Assembly: GCF_963668515.1 (NCBI RefSeq)
Contig: NZ_OY764864.1
Span: forward strand, 806,001 to 870,000
DNA length: 64,000 bases
Direction of reading: 5' to 3'
From: an uncultured Ilyobacter sp.
GTDB taxonomy: Bacteria; Fusobacteriota; Fusobacteriia; Fusobacteriales; Fusobacteriaceae
Both the position numbers and the translations under genes were made by a program. Below the pieces are notes generated by a model. The model was given only the letters and a program-made list of their open reading frames with translations. It did not search any database and had not been told where the DNA came from. Shown piece by piece: positions 28,754-38,664 of the stretch. The stretch's first letter is position 1, and the number at the start of each line of letters is the position of its first letter.

Positions 28754-30907
28754 TTAAAAAAGATCACTTGAGATTACTTTCTCGTCTTCTAAGTTGGACT
28801 GATTTTTTATCTCTTTTAGCTCCTCTGCTGAAAGTTCATCTGTCAGTGTAACCCCTTCTGTAAAGAAGCTTCCGAGACCCTTTGAATAACTACTATTATT
28901 TTCTACAGGAACCTGTCCTCTTTTGAAAAGTCCTTGTCTTATGGATATACTTGAAGAATCCCCAAGCAGTCCAGTCTTAGAATCAATATTTGCAGTTATG
29001 AGATTTCCATTCTCTATATGATCTTCCATAAACTGAAATTCACCAGGAGTATAGGCATCTGTATTTATCATTTTCTGATAATATTCTCCCCAAAGAGGTG
29101 CAGCTGCTCCTCCACCTGTGGCTTTTTCCATAGGCGAATTATCATCATAACCTATATAAAGAGTTGTGACGTACTCAGGAGTTACTCCTGCAAACCAGGC
29201 AGACCTGTAATCATTAGTTGTTCCTGTTTTACCACCCTGTTCCACGAAATTTCCGTCCTTATCAGTAACACGAGACCTTCTTCCTGAGCCATTAGCCACT
29301 ACATTTTTCATCATATGAACAATTAAAGATACGTTGTCACTGGTAAATATTTTTTCCTTCTCTACAGGCGATTCATAGAGGACATTTCCATATCTATCTA
29401 GAACTTTTGAGATAAATATAGGTTTAACCTTGTAACCGCCATTTGAAAATGGTATATAAGCCGTAGCAAGATCTAGGGGACTCATGCTCATTGTACCTAG
29501 AGCAATAGAAAGATTATACGGTATGTTCACATCTACCCCTGTTTTTTTAAATGTATTTATGACGCTTCTCACTCCTACCTTTTCAAGAAGTTTTATTGCC
29601 ACTATATTTACAGATTTTTCCATACCTTGTAAAATAGTCATGTTCCCTGAAAAGTACCCCCCGTAATTCTGAGGTTTCCAGTCTCCATATTCTATCTCAG
29701 AGTCCTCTATAACTGTATTCATAGGAATCCCTTCCTCTAAAGCAGTAAAATATACAAAGGGTTTAAATGAAGACCCCACCTGCCTTTTTGCCATAGTTGC
29801 TCTGTTGAAATTTCCAGTTTTGAAGTTTTTACCGGCTATTATACTCTTTACATAACCATTGTTTGAATCTATAGTTATAAGTGCTCCCTGTAACTTAGGA
29901 TTTTCTTTCAACAACTGATAATTATTAAATGTTTCAAGTGCTGCTTTTTGCATCTGCAGGTCAAGGGATGTATAGACTTTTAGTCCACCGTCATAAATGG
30001 TACTTTCATCAAACATTTCAAATATTCTTTTTTCAACTATATCAGTAAAATCAGGAGATTTCAGAGATTTCCTGCTGTTTTTCTCTTTTACCACGGAAGT
30101 ATATTCATCCGCAATAAAATTTTCTGGAAGCTCTTTTTCGAGCAGAAATTTTTGTTTTAAAGCCCTATTATACTCATCTTCCGTAATATAACCATATTTT
30201 TTCATTTGATTTAAAACCAGCTTAGTTCTTCTGAGAGACTGTTCTAAATTTTTTCTTGGGTTATAGAGAGATGGCCTGTTTGGCATTCCCGCTAGCATAG
30301 CGCCCTCTGCTAAATTAAGATCTTCTACATCTTTTTCAAAAAAAGATCTGGCTGCAGTTTTTATACCGTATGATCCTGCACCAAAATATATCTCATTTAG
30401 ATACTTCTCCAAAATTTCATCTTTTGTATACCTTTTTTCAATTTCTAGAGTTATAAGAGCTTCTTTTACTTTTCTGGCAAGTTTTTTTTCATGAGTCAAA
30501 AAAGCGTTTTTTGCCAATTGCTGAGTGATGGTACTAGCTCCTTGGGCGGCTCTTCTCTGAGAGATATTGACAGCTATAGCTCTTCCTAATCTAAGGGGAT
30601 CTAGCCCATGATGTGTGTAAAATCTTCTGTCCTCAATGGCTACAAAGGCATTTTTTACGTTTTCGGGTATTTCTGAAATGGATGCAGTATCACGTCTCTC
30701 TCGGTATATCAAATCAATTACCTCATCATTGCTATCATATATAGTTGTAGGTACAGAAGGTGTATAAGATTCCACAAGTTCCCCTACATCTGGCAGACTT
30801 TTATAGGCACTGTATATAAGGGAAAAAGATATTGCTCCTACAACAATAATCGATAAAAAAGCCAATAGAATAGAGACTTTAAATATTTTTTTCATATTAT
30901 TTTTCAT
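28754..30907 (-). CDS. penicillin-binding protein 1A (bifunctional transglycosylase/transpeptidase)
   Basis: 717 residues, a class A PBP of usual length. An N-terminal membrane anchor (VSILLAFLSIIVVGAISFS) is followed by the GT51 domain: EDRRFYTHHGLDPLR with the catalytic Glu, STITQQLAKN, and ITLEIEKRYTKDEILEKYLN. The transpeptidase domain has GSSFKPF (SxxK serine), SVN and KTGTT. It builds and cross-links peptidoglycan on the outer face of the inner membrane. The ATG at 30907 follows AGAGG; earlier starts would overlap that site. Terminators isolate it on both sides. Confidence 0.93.
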   Translation of the reverse strand: MKNNMKKIFKVSILLAFLSIIVVGAISFSLIYSAYKSLPDVGELVESYTPSVPTTIYDSNDEVIDLIYRERRDTASISEIPENVKNAFVAIEDRRFYTHHGLDPLRLGRAIAVNISQRRAAQGASTITQQLAKNAFLTHEKKLARKVKEALITLEIEKRYTKDEILEKYLNEIYFGAGSYGIKTAARSFFEKDVEDLNLAEGAMLAGMPNRPSLYNPRKNLEQSLRRTKLVLNQMKKYGYITEDEYNRALKQKFLLEKELPENFIADEYTSVVKEKNSRKSLKSPDFTDIVEKRIFEMFDESTIYDGGLKVYTSLDLQMQKAALETFNNYQLLKENPKLQGALITIDSNNGYVKSIIAGKNFKTGNFNRATMAKRQVGSSFKPFVYFTALEEGIPMNTVIEDSEIEYGDWKPQNYGGYFSGNMTILQGMEKSVNIVAIKLLEKVGVRSVINTFKKTGVDVNIPYNLSIALGTMSMSPLDLATAYIPFSNGGYKVKPIFISKVLDRYGNVLYESPVEKEKIFTSDNVSLIVHMMKNVVANGSGRRSRVTDKDGNFVEQGGKTGTTNDYRSAWFAGVTPEYVTTLYIGYDDNSPMEKATGGGAAAPLWGEYYQKMINTDAYTPGEFQFMEDHIENGNLITANIDSKTGLLGDSSSISIRQGLFKRGQVPVENNSSYSKGLGSFFTEGVTLTDELSAEELKEIKNQSNLEDEKVISSDLF

Positions 30908-31020
30908 AATCATCCTCTTTATAATTTTATATCTACATTTTAACATAAACATAATAAGTAAACAATAAAGGAGAGCATACCTCTTTAGAAAATTTTAATT
31001 TTTTTAAATCTATATAGGCA

Positions 31021-31049
31021 TAAAAAATCCCCCTTTAAAATTAGGGGGA
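31021..31049 (-). terminator. rho-independent terminator after rlmN
   Basis: On the reverse strand TCCCCCT (as AGGGGGA at 31043-31049 on the forward strand) pairs with 31028-31034 around an 8-base loop, and is followed by a T run (A run at 31021-31027). It directly follows the rlmN stop. Confidence 0.78.
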
Positions 31050-31055
31050 ATAAAT

Positions 31056-32105
31056 TTATTTTTTTACGTTCTGTCTCAGCTGGCCACACGCACCATCAAT
31101 ATCAGAACCTTTTTCATGTCTTAGAGTTACATTCACCTTCCTGTCATTTAAAAGATAATTATAAAACTTCTTTATCTTTTCAGGAGATGGTCTCTCATAG
31201 TCGTTTCCAGGAACTGGATTGTAAGGGATAAGATTTAAAACATGGTCGAAGCTATGCATAAATTCGGCAAGTCTGTCTGCATCACTCTGAGTTACGTTCA
31301 ACTTGTCGATGAGAACATATTCAAAAGTTATCCTTCTCTTTGTAATTTTTTGGTATTCATTTAGTATTGTGTATAGATCCTCTAAAGGATATTTTCTGTT
31401 TATAGGTATCAAAGCATCTCTTTTATCATTTGTTATTGCATGAAGAGATATCGCAAGTTCTACCGGTATCTTTTCCTGTAAAAGCTTTTCGATACCTGGA
31501 ATAATACCTGAAGTAGAGATGGTTATTCTTCTCTTAGAAATATTCATACCATTTTCATCTGAAAGAATATCCACTGCTTTTATGACATTTTCAATGTTTA
31601 ACATTGGTTCTCCCATACCCATAAAAACTACGTTTGTTATATTCTTTCCTTCACTTTTAAAAAACCTTCTCTGTACCGTATATACTTGGTTTAAGATTTC
31701 ATGTACATTTAGATTTCTCACAAAGCCGTCTAATCCTGTGGCACAAAAACTACACTTTACAGGACATCCCACTTGTGATGAAATACAAAGAGTATTTCTC
31801 TCTTTATGCTTTAAAAGAACTGTTTCTATTGTATTTCCATCCTCTAATTTAAAAACAAACTTTTCTGTATAGTCTATTTTAGAAGTTTTGTGTTTTACAA
31901 TATTTAAAAAAGGAATGTAGCTTTTTGACTGAAGAAGCTCTCTGTTTTTCTTAGAGATATTTGTCATATCATCTATATTTCTGATTATCTTTCCATGAAG
32001 CCAGTCGAATATCTGCTTACCATTAAACTTCTTCATTCCGATGGAAACAATAAAATCTTCTAACTCTTTTAAATTTAAATTTAAGAGATTTGTTGTACTC
32101 TCCAT
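31056..32105 (-). CDS. rlmN: dual-specificity 23S rRNA/tRNA adenine C2-methyltransferase RlmN
   Basis: 349 residues. The radical-SAM cluster is [12 protein letters not shown] (CxxxCxxC). A further Cys seven residues upstream (LCISSQVGC) and a C-terminal Cys in GACGQLRQ match the RlmN cysteine pattern (the latter is the methyl-carrying residue). [10 protein letters not shown] and ISTSGIIPG are the usual SAM-binding parts. It methylates A2503 of 23S rRNA and A37 of some tRNAs. The ATG at 32105 has GGAGG upstream. It lies 55 bp after the AlaX-like gene and probably shares its transcript. Confidence 0.95.
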   Translation of the reverse strand: MESTTNLLNLNLKELEDFIVSIGMKKFNGKQIFDWLHGKIIRNIDDMTNISKKNRELLQSKSYIPFLNIVKHKTSKIDYTEKFVFKLEDGNTIETVLLKHKERNTLCISSQVGCPVKCSFCATGLDGFVRNLNVHEILNQVYTVQRRFFKSEGKNITNVVFMGMGEPMLNIENVIKAVDILSDENGMNISKRRITISTSGIIPGIEKLLQEKIPVELAISLHAITNDKRDALIPINRKYPLEDLYTILNEYQKITKRRITFEYVLIDKLNVTQSDADRLAEFMHSFDHVLNLIPYNPVPGNDYERPSPEKIKKFYNYLLNDRKVNVTLRHEKGSDIDGACGQLRQNVKK

Positions 32106-32160
32106 AATTACCTCCAAATATTAATCAATCGGGGTATATCATACCACAAAATAGATAAAG

Positions 32161-33279
32161 TTACAACTTAGATAAATAGACTTTCAGGTGTTGAAAAATA
32201 AGCTCTTTTGAAAGGTCACCTTTAAAATTGACCCTTGATTCATTTCCACCGCCCCTTATCTCCCCTGTTGTTTTTAAAAAATTAAAAAAATCCTTGCAAT
32301 TTATATTTTCAGAAGTGATCGTAAACTGTCCTGATTCTCCAAAAATTAAAATATATTCTGAAATATCTGTATATTTTGGAAGAAAGTTTGATGTCAAGCT
32401 ATTTTCCGGATAAAATATAAGTTTCTTTCCATTTATATTTTCTGAATTATTCATAAGATCTTTGGACAAAATTTCTGCATATTTTTGTGTTATAGAACGA
32501 AGTTCTAGTTCCGCAGATTTTTTATCAGAAACCACCTTATCCAGCATAGTTATTATTTCATTTTCCCTGCAGCTAAGACTTCTGCACAGCTCCGCCACCA
32601 GTTTATTTTTGCCATAATAATCTTCTATGGCTCTGTCCCCTGCTACATAATAAAATCTTGTATAATTTCCTTTTATCTTTTCCCATGACAGGATTTTAAA
32701 AAGCTGCATCTCACTCGTATTCTCTACATGAAACCCCCCGCAGGCATTTGTATCCAGGTCACCTATTTTCACTATACGAACATCTCCCGTAACTTTCTCA
32801 CTCACAGTTTTCCTCAGTTCTTCAAGAGATACTGCCTCCTCTTTGGTAACAGTAGAGATCTCCACTGGAAGTGAACTTTTTATGACACTATTTACCATTT
32901 TCTCTATGGCTTTTATTGTTTCTTCTGTGATTTCTTTTGAGTCTAAATCCACCGTGGAATAGTCTTCAGACATTCTAAATCCTACGGTATTTAAAGAGTA
33001 CCTTTTGTAAGCTATTGCTGAGAAAAGATGCTGGGCAGTGTGCTGCACCTCTATATCCTTCCTTCTGTCGTAATCTATATGAATATCATTTTCTCCTAGA
33101 CGGACTTCACCGTCAACTAGCACATAGTCCTTTTCTACGGACAGGATATTCCTATGGGCTATGGTTCCTCTATCTCCTAGCTGTCCGCCTTTACCATCCG
33201 GGTATAGGGGTGAATTTTCTAAAACTATTTTATATCCATTTTTAACTTTTTCACATGAAACAGTTATAATTTTATCCAT
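32161..33279 (-). CDS. AlaX-type alanyl-tRNA editing protein with DHHA1 domain
   Basis: 372 residues: an N-terminal barrel (LYPDGKGGQLGDRGTI), then the editing site HTAQHLFSA (HxxxH zinc ligands) with CGGFHVENT (CxxxH), and a C-terminal DHHA1 domain with GGGNESRVNFKGD. This is the long AlaX form, a free-standing relative of the AlaRS editing domain, which hydrolyses Ser- or Gly-mischarged tRNA-Ala. The aminoacylation domain is absent, as expected for AlaX. The start has GGAGGGA upstream. Confidence 0.87.
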   Translation of the reverse strand: MDKIITVSCEKVKNGYKIVLENSPLYPDGKGGQLGDRGTIAHRNILSVEKDYVLVDGEVRLGENDIHIDYDRRKDIEVQHTAQHLFSAIAYKRYSLNTVGFRMSEDYSTVDLDSKEITEETIKAIEKMVNSVIKSSLPVEISTVTKEEAVSLEELRKTVSEKVTGDVRIVKIGDLDTNACGGFHVENTSEMQLFKILSWEKIKGNYTRFYYVAGDRAIEDYYGKNKLVAELCRSLSCRENEIITMLDKVVSDKKSAELELRSITQKYAEILSKDLMNNSENINGKKLIFYPENSLTSNFLPKYTDISEYILIFGESGQFTITSENINCKDFFNFLKTTGEIRGGGNESRVNFKGDLSKELIFQHLKVYLSKL

Positions 33280-33474
33280 TAGCTTCCCTCCTGATTTTTT
33301 TTAATAATACATCAATTTTTTCATGGTTACAAGGAACAAGTTGAAAGAAATTGAAATAAGATATATAATAATAAAAATAAAGAGGTATATTTATACTTAG
33401 AAAGTATATTTTAAGTGATTTATTAACGCAAAACTGGAAACATCAAAATAATTGTATTAACTGGGGGAAGAAAT

Positions 33475-34110
33475 ATGAAATATTTAGATTTAATAAAGAA
33501 AAACAGCGACTGGGTAGAAGAAAAATTAAACCTAGATAAGAGTTACTTTGACAAGTTATCAAAAGGACAAAAACCTCCATTTCTTTATATCGGATGTTCA
33601 GACAGCAGAATGCCCATAGACACATTTACGAAATCCGAACCGGGAAGTTTCTTCATACACAGAAACATTGCCAATCAGGTGTTCACAAATGATATGAGTC
33701 TGCTTTCGGTTCTGGAATATGCTGTAGAAAACCTGGAAGTGGAACATATAATAGTCTCAGGTCACTATGACTGCGGAGGAATAAAATCGGCATATAAAAA
33801 TGACGGTTGCACAGATCTTACAGGAAACTGGCTCATGCCTATAAAGAAAATAATTATGCAAAACAGAGAAGAGCTGGATAAGATAGAGGATCTTAGTGAT
33901 AGACTAGACAGAATAACCGAACTGAATGTCCTCGAGCAGCTTATGCATATATTTAAAATTCCTTTTGTAAAAAACAGAATATTATCCGGGAAATACCCCA
34001 AAATACATGGATGGATATTAGATATCAGACACGGAAAAATTAAAGAGATTGAATATCCTATAGAACAATGGAAAAAGGATGGTATTATCCCCATTAATTA
34101 TGAAATTTAA
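33475..34110 (+). CDS. beta-carbonic anhydrase
   Basis: 211 residues. GCSDSR (Cys41, Asp43, Arg45) and SGHYDCGG (His97, Cys100) give the zinc ligands and the Asp-Arg dyad of beta-class carbonic anhydrases. HRNIANQV is also conserved. It interconverts CO2 and bicarbonate in the cytoplasm, useful for carboxylating fermenters. It is monocistronic, preceded by GGGGGAAG and followed by a strong terminator. Confidence 0.93.
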   Translation: MKYLDLIKKNSDWVEEKLNLDKSYFDKLSKGQKPPFLYIGCSDSRMPIDTFTKSEPGSFFIHRNIANQVFTNDMSLLSVLEYAVENLEVEHIIVSGHYDCGGIKSAYKNDGCTDLTGNWLMPIKKIIMQNREELDKIEDLSDRLDRITELNVLEQLMHIFKIPFVKNRILSGKYPKIHGWILDIRHGKIKEIEYPIEQWKKDGIIPINYEI

Positions 34111-34133
34111 ATTATGAATACACAAAAAATGAT

Positions 34134-34176
34134 AATGGTGGCTTTAGTAGATTATCCTACTAAAGCCACCATTTTT
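34134..34176 (+). terminator. rho-independent terminator after the carbonic anhydrase gene
   Basis: A perfect 17-bp stem (34134-34150 with 34157-34173) around a 6-base loop, ending in T5. It starts 24 bp after the stop codon and can also serve the convergent TPR gene. Confidence 0.88.
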
Positions 34177-34256
34177 AAAGCTAGGGTCTTTCCCAAATTA
34201 CGTGTAAATTATATTCCTAGCCATTTATTGGGCTTCTTTTGTTTTTTAGTTATTTT

Positions 34257-35372
34257 TTATTTCTTCTCTATAGTAACCTGAAATCTTTTATACATTTCCT
34301 TTGCCTCTTTATCATTTGGATCCAATTCTATTGTCTTATCAAAATCCTTTATGGCTCCTTCAAAATCTCCTAATCTAGTTTTTATTAATCCCCTATTATA
34401 ATATGCCAGTTTAAAATTTGGATCCAGTTTTATTACTTCATCATAATCTTTTATTGCACCACGATAATCTCTTAATTTAGTTTTTACCAATCCCCTTCTG
34501 TAATATGCAACTTCAAAATTCGAATCCAGTTCTATTGCTTTGCTATAATCTTCTATTGCACCATAATAGTCTTTTAGTTCAACTTTTGTCATTCCTCTAT
34601 TGTTATATGCCAGTTTAAAATTTGGATCCAATTCTAGTGTCTTATCATAATCCTTTATGGCTCCTTTATAGTCTTCTAATTCCGCTTTTGTAAAACCTCT
34701 ATTATTATATGCAAGCCTAAAATTTGGATCCAATTCTATTGCCTTATCATAATCCTTTATGGCTCCTTTATAATCTCCTGAGTCCCCTTTTGCTAATCCT
34801 CTATTATTATATGCCAGTTTAGATTTGGGGTCTAGTTTTATCACTTTACTATAATCATTAATTGCACCTTTATAATCTTCAGAAAAATATTTTGTATTTC
34901 CTCTATTAAAATATGCCAGTTTGAAATTTGGACTCAATTCTATTGCCTTATTATAATCCTTTATGGCACCTTCAAAATCTCTTAATTTAGCTTTCGTAAA
35001 GCCTCTGTTATTATATGCATATATGAATTCTGGATCCAGTTCTATCACCTTATCAAAATCCTTTATGGCACCTTCAAAATCTTCTAAGTTACCTTTAGAT
35101 ATACCTCTGCTATCATATGCATGTTTAAATTTTGGATCTAATTCTATTGTTTTGTTATAATCTCTTGTTGCCCCAATAATATCCCCTGAAAAATATCTTG
35201 TTAATCCTCTATTAAAATATTCAAATTCATCATTTGGTTCTGATTTTATTGCATTCTTATAGTGATTTCTCACAGTATTTTCTTCTGTTTTCTTATAATT
35301 ATTAATTTGTGAACATCCTGTAAAAATTAAAAATAATAAGATTATCCATCTAATTTTCATTTCTATTTTCAT
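34257..35372 (-). CDS. TPR-repeat lipoprotein
   Basis: 371 residues. The N-terminus is a lipoprotein signal peptide (MKIRWIILLFLIFTGCS), with lipobox Cys in FTGC. The rest is nine consecutive 34-residue TPR units of the form NNRG..K..L.DY.GAIKDYDKAIELDPNF. Such proteins serve as scaffolds, here anchored in a membrane facing the periplasm. Several units are near copies of each other at DNA level, giving a 102-bp tandem period. The ATG at 35372 follows a GGGGGG site. The partner is unknown. Confidence 0.83.
   Translation of the reverse strand: MKIEMKIRWIILLFLIFTGCSQINNYKKTEENTVRNHYKNAIKSEPNDEFEYFNRGLTRYFSGDIIGATRDYNKTIELDPKFKHAYDSRGISKGNLEDFEGAIKDFDKVIELDPEFIYAYNNRGFTKAKLRDFEGAIKDYNKAIELSPNFKLAYFNRGNTKYFSEDYKGAINDYSKVIKLDPKSKLAYNNRGLAKGDSGDYKGAIKDYDKAIELDPNFRLAYNNRGFTKAELEDYKGAIKDYDKTLELDPNFKLAYNNRGMTKVELKDYYGAIEDYSKAIELDSNFEVAYYRRGLVKTKLRDYRGAIKDYDEVIKLDPNFKLAYYNRGLIKTRLGDFEGAIKDFDKTIELDPNDKEAKEMYKRFQVTIEKK
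34275..35250. repeat. 102-bp tandem repeat encoding TPR units
   Basis: The coding DNA repeats with a 102-bp period about nine times, marked by recurring forward-strand GGATCCAATTCTATTG-type and CCTCTATTATTATATGC-type segments. The closest units differ at few positions, so gain or loss of whole units by slippage or recombination is likely. Confidence 0.75.
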
Positions 35373-35600
35373 TTTTTAATCCCCCCTTTTTATTTTCATT
35401 TACCTTTTATTTATATAAATTCCTCCTCTTAAATAAATTAATTATATAATTTAAGTCATATATTCATATGATAAGCAATTCATAAGGTAATATTAAGGTA
35501 ACGACATAAAACACCTTAAGAGTTGCTTATTTTTAATTTTTTGCAAAAGTAGAGTTATAATTATAAATTTTAGTAAATGAGCTTGAAAAGTTAGAATATT

Positions 35601-36035
35601 TAACCCAAGTTGCTACTAAAAAAAAATTATTATAAATTACTGAATTTATCTGAATATTAAAATCAAAAGATTTTGTCACGAATGGACACTAATAAAAGAT
35701 AGGGAAATTAGCACGAATAGGGATAAAAGCTTTTGGCCACAGAGGACGCAGAGAAAAAGCAGGAGTTTCACAGAGTGAAAATAAAAATCTTTTAATTTTC
35801 AGACTACTTTCCCCTTTAAAAAATGCCGTTAAGAAATCATCTTGTGAAATCCACTTTCATTGAAATAAGGAGGTTTACCGACTATATTTCAATAGAAAGT
35901 TAGTTCAGAAGTGATTTTAGGTATTTTTTAGGGGTGCCTTTTCTTTGGTTACTTTCTTTGGGCAAGCAAAGAAAGTAACACAGGTTTTCGGAGAAATTCA
36001 ATACTTTAATTTAATAAAGGTAGCAACTTAGGTTA
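35601..36035 (+). repeat. TIR-bounded intergenic repeat element, copy A (435 bp)
   Basis: It is bounded by inverted TAACCCAAGTTGCTAC (35601-35616) and GTAGCAACTTAGGTTA (36020-36035). Inside are a module with CACGAATGGACACTAATAAA and CACAGAGGACGCAGAG, unrelated A+T-rich DNA, and a perfect 13-bp hairpin at 35948-35979. A second, longer copy lies inverted at 42716-43259 with the same ends, module and hairpin position. It carries no coding capacity. It has the layout of a non-autonomous mobile element. The rest of 35373-36072 has no gene. Confidence 0.78.
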
Positions 36036-36087
36036 TTTATAATAAAATTCAGTAAATAATAATGGATAAAAAATGGGAGGATATATT

Positions 36088-36891
36088 TTGGATGATAAAA
36101 ATAAGATAAAAATTGTGGCAATTGATTTAGACGGAACTCTTTTAAATTCTCATCATGAGGTTTCGCCTAAGAATGTTGATGTCTTAAAAAAACTAGAAAA
36201 AAATGGAGTTAAGGTGGTAATTACAACTGGTAGAGCTTATGAAGCCACGATAAAATTCTACAAGGAGATAGGGTTAAATGGTGAAGTTATCTGCTATAAC
36301 GGAGCAGTTGTCTACGATAAAGACCATAACCCTGTATGGAAAAATATATTAGACCACGAGACAGGCCTTGAACTTGTAAAAGTAGGAGAGAAATTTAATA
36401 CTTATCACCACGGTTTTATTGACAATAAATGGGTTCTTCCAGAGATGACTGATATAGCCGTAAAGTATAAGGAGAGAACCGGGTTGACTGAAACCCTGGT
36501 TGATTTTCATCAGCTGGAAAATATCGCATTTACCAAGATGATGTATATAGGGGAAAATGAGATACTTATGGATATATACAATGTTCTCGATGACAAGTTC
36601 GGAGATCAGCTTTATAAGGCATTTTCAAATCCTATGTTTTTGGAAATAATGCACAGAGATTCATCTAAGGCTAAGGCACTCTCTTACCTTTTAGAGAAAA
36701 GCAACCTGACTTCAGATAATCTTCTGGCTATGGGAGACGGGTACAATGATTTTGAGATGCTTTCCATGGCGGGTATAGGGGTTATTATGGAAAATGCTCC
36801 TGAAGAGCTTAAAAAGCATTTTGTGTACAAGGCTCTTTCTAATAATGAGGACGGAGTGGGAAAAATTTTAGAAAGTTTTTTTGAAGTCTAA
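36088..36891 (+). CDS. Cof-type HAD-IIB sugar phosphatase
   Basis: About 267 residues. Motif I is IDLDGTLL, motif II lies in ITTGRAY, a Lys (SKAKALSYLL) precedes motif IV, and motif IV is GDGYNDFEML. The C2b cap between has the usual Cof layout. These enzymes dephosphorylate sugar phosphates or cofactors such as FMN and PLP; the substrate cannot be told. The TTG at 36088 is preferred because GGGAGGA lies 7 bases upstream; an ATG at 36073 would overlap that site. Repeat copy A ends just before the gene. Confidence 0.88.
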   Translation: MDDKNKIKIVAIDLDGTLLNSHHEVSPKNVDVLKKLEKNGVKVVITTGRAYEATIKFYKEIGLNGEVICYNGAVVYDKDHNPVWKNILDHETGLELVKVGEKFNTYHHGFIDNKWVLPEMTDIAVKYKERTGLTETLVDFHQLENIAFTKMMYIGENEILMDIYNVLDDKFGDQLYKAFSNPMFLEIMHRDSSKAKALSYLLEKSNLTSDNLLAMGDGYNDFEMLSMAGIGVIMENAPEELKKHFVYKALSNNEDGVGKILESFFEV

Positions 36892-36895
36892 AATT

Positions 36896-36935
36896 AAAGA
36901 AGAACCTCTGCCGACAGCAGAGGTTCTTCTTTAAT
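36896..36935. terminator. bidirectional rho-independent terminator
   Basis: AAAGAAGAACCTCTGC (36896-36911) pairs fully with 36917-36932 around a 5-base loop, with A and T runs outside. It lies between the converging Cof-type phosphatase and MetS/NSS genes and suits both. Confidence 0.88.
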
Positions 36936-36944
36936 TTTATTATT

Positions 36945-37040
36945 TTATTTTTTCTTCATAGCGATGTACAGACAGTAACCGAAACCACCCCAAAGGATAG
37001 TGATACTTACTGCAGCAGTTATTATTGAACTAGTACTCAT
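36945..37040 (-). CDS. MetS-type small subunit of an NSS transporter (31 residues)
   Basis: A 31-residue ORF reading MSTSSIITAAVSITILWGG and then FGYCLYIAMKKK: one hydrophobic helix with a lysine tail. This is the MetS-family small membrane protein that accompanies some NSS transporters (MetPS methionine/alanine uptake). The ATG lies 2 bp after the transporter stop, with AAGGAGG inside the transporter's end, so the two are coupled. It is too short for many gene finders. Confidence 0.85.
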   Translation of the reverse strand: MSTSSIITAAVSITILWGGFGYCLYIAMKKK

Positions 37041-37042
37041 AA

Positions 37043-38545
37043 TTATACCTCCTTCTCGGTTTCTGTTTTAGCCTTGATTTTTACAAATTTAGGCAGGATT
37101 ACAGCAAGTAAAATTGTTCCAAGCATGAATCCACCTCCGTATAAACCAATAGCACTCATAGAATATCCTTCATAAGGAGAAGAAATATCACCGATGATAT
37201 TTTTAACTATCATAACTCCAAGGATAGCAGGAGTTAGGAATTTCAAGCAGAAGTTCCACCATTTACCGACTTTGAAGTCTGATAAAGGGTTAACGTATTC
37301 TCTGATACTTTCAAGGTTGAAGAACCAGGAAAGAAGAATTATCTCTACAAGACCTGCAACTGCAACACCGTAGTTATTGATATAGTGATCTACTATGTCT
37401 AAGATGTAAAGACCAGCTCCTGTAGCAAAGATAAGTGATGTGCAAAGACCTACTAAAACTACTACATTAAGTGCCTTTTTACGTTCCATCCCAAAGTTAT
37501 CTATGATAGCAGAAAGTACTGTCTCAACAAGAGAGATACTAGAAGATATACCTGCAAATAATAGCGACAGGAAGAAAGTAACTCCGAATAGAGAGTTCAT
37601 TCCAGGAAGAGCAGTGATTGCTTTCGGGAAAACTATAAATGCCAGCCCCACTCCTGCACTTGCAACTTCACTTACCTCTACTCCTTGAGTTTGGGCCATG
37701 TATCCTAAGATACTAAATACCCCTATACCTGAAAGAATACTGAAGCTACAGTTACCAAGTCCTGTTATAAATGCATTGTTAACAATATCAGAATCTTTAG
37801 GAAGATAGCTCGAGTAAGCAAGCATTATTCCAAAAGCGATACTCAAAGAGTAAAATATCTGACCGTATGCAGCAACCCAAACTTTTGGATCTGTCAGTCT
37901 GCTGAAATCAGGTTTAAAGAAATACTCTAGCCCTTTTGCAGCTCCAGGAAGAGTCACTCCTCTTATTGTTATAGCGATAAGGCTAATTACAAGTAATGGC
38001 ATGAAAATTTTGCTTGCTTTTTCTATTCCGCCCTTGATACCCATTCTAAGTACAGTAAAGTTAATTCCCCAGATTAATAAAAGAGGTATAACAACTTTGA
38101 GGTTAAGCCCTCCTAGATGCATAGGGGAATCGGAAAGGTTAAGGTAAGTTCCGAAAAGGAATCCCTTTGTGTCCTCACCCCATCCAGTTGTAAATGCATA
38201 TTTCAGATAACTCATCGCCCATGCGATTACTACCATATAATAAACCGTTATAGCGAAAGATATGGCTGTCTGCCACCATCCGAAAGCTTGCCATTTTTTA
38301 TTGAGAGATCTAAATACCCCAGGTGCACTACTTCTGATCTTGTGTCCTAGTCCAAACTCTAAGATCAAAATAGGGATTCCCGCAGTAAGAAGAGCTATCA
38401 TATAAGGAATCAGGAATGCTCCTCCCCCATTACTTGCAGCTGTATATGGGAATCTCCAGATATTACCAAGTCCAACAGCAGAACCTATCGCAGCCATTAT
38501 AAAACCAATACGCGAGCCCCACTCTCCTCTATTTTTTTTACTCAC
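37043..38545 (-). CDS. NSS-family sodium:amino-acid symporter (MetP-like)
   Basis: 500 residues, about 12 helices (LeuT fold). The start GEWGSRIGFIMAAIGSAVGL and NIWRFPY is the NSS signature (unwound helix 1, sodium and substrate site). SLSIAFGIMLAYSSY corresponds to helix 6. It imports an amino acid, perhaps methionine or alanine, with Na+; the coupled MetS gene supports this. The GTG at 38545 follows GAGGTGG; an earlier GTG lies inside that site. Confidence 0.92.
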   Translation of the reverse strand: MSKKNRGEWGSRIGFIMAAIGSAVGLGNIWRFPYTAASNGGGAFLIPYMIALLTAGIPILILEFGLGHKIRSSAPGVFRSLNKKWQAFGWWQTAISFAITVYYMVVIAWAMSYLKYAFTTGWGEDTKGFLFGTYLNLSDSPMHLGGLNLKVVIPLLLIWGINFTVLRMGIKGGIEKASKIFMPLLVISLIAITIRGVTLPGAAKGLEYFFKPDFSRLTDPKVWVAAYGQIFYSLSIAFGIMLAYSSYLPKDSDIVNNAFITGLGNCSFSILSGIGVFSILGYMAQTQGVEVSEVASAGVGLAFIVFPKAITALPGMNSLFGVTFFLSLLFAGISSSISLVETVLSAIIDNFGMERKKALNVVVLVGLCTSLIFATGAGLYILDIVDHYINNYGVAVAGLVEIILLSWFFNLESIREYVNPLSDFKVGKWWNFCLKFLTPAILGVMIVKNIIGDISSPYEGYSMSAIGLYGGGFMLGTILLAVILPKFVKIKAKTETEKEV

Positions 38546-38664
38546 TGTAACCACCTCTTTATTAAAATTTTAAAAAATTAATTTATATTAAATTAAAAAT
38601 TAAATTTTATTTAATGAACTTTTGTAATTTAATGTAAATTTTATTTTTTGTCGTATGGTTACAT

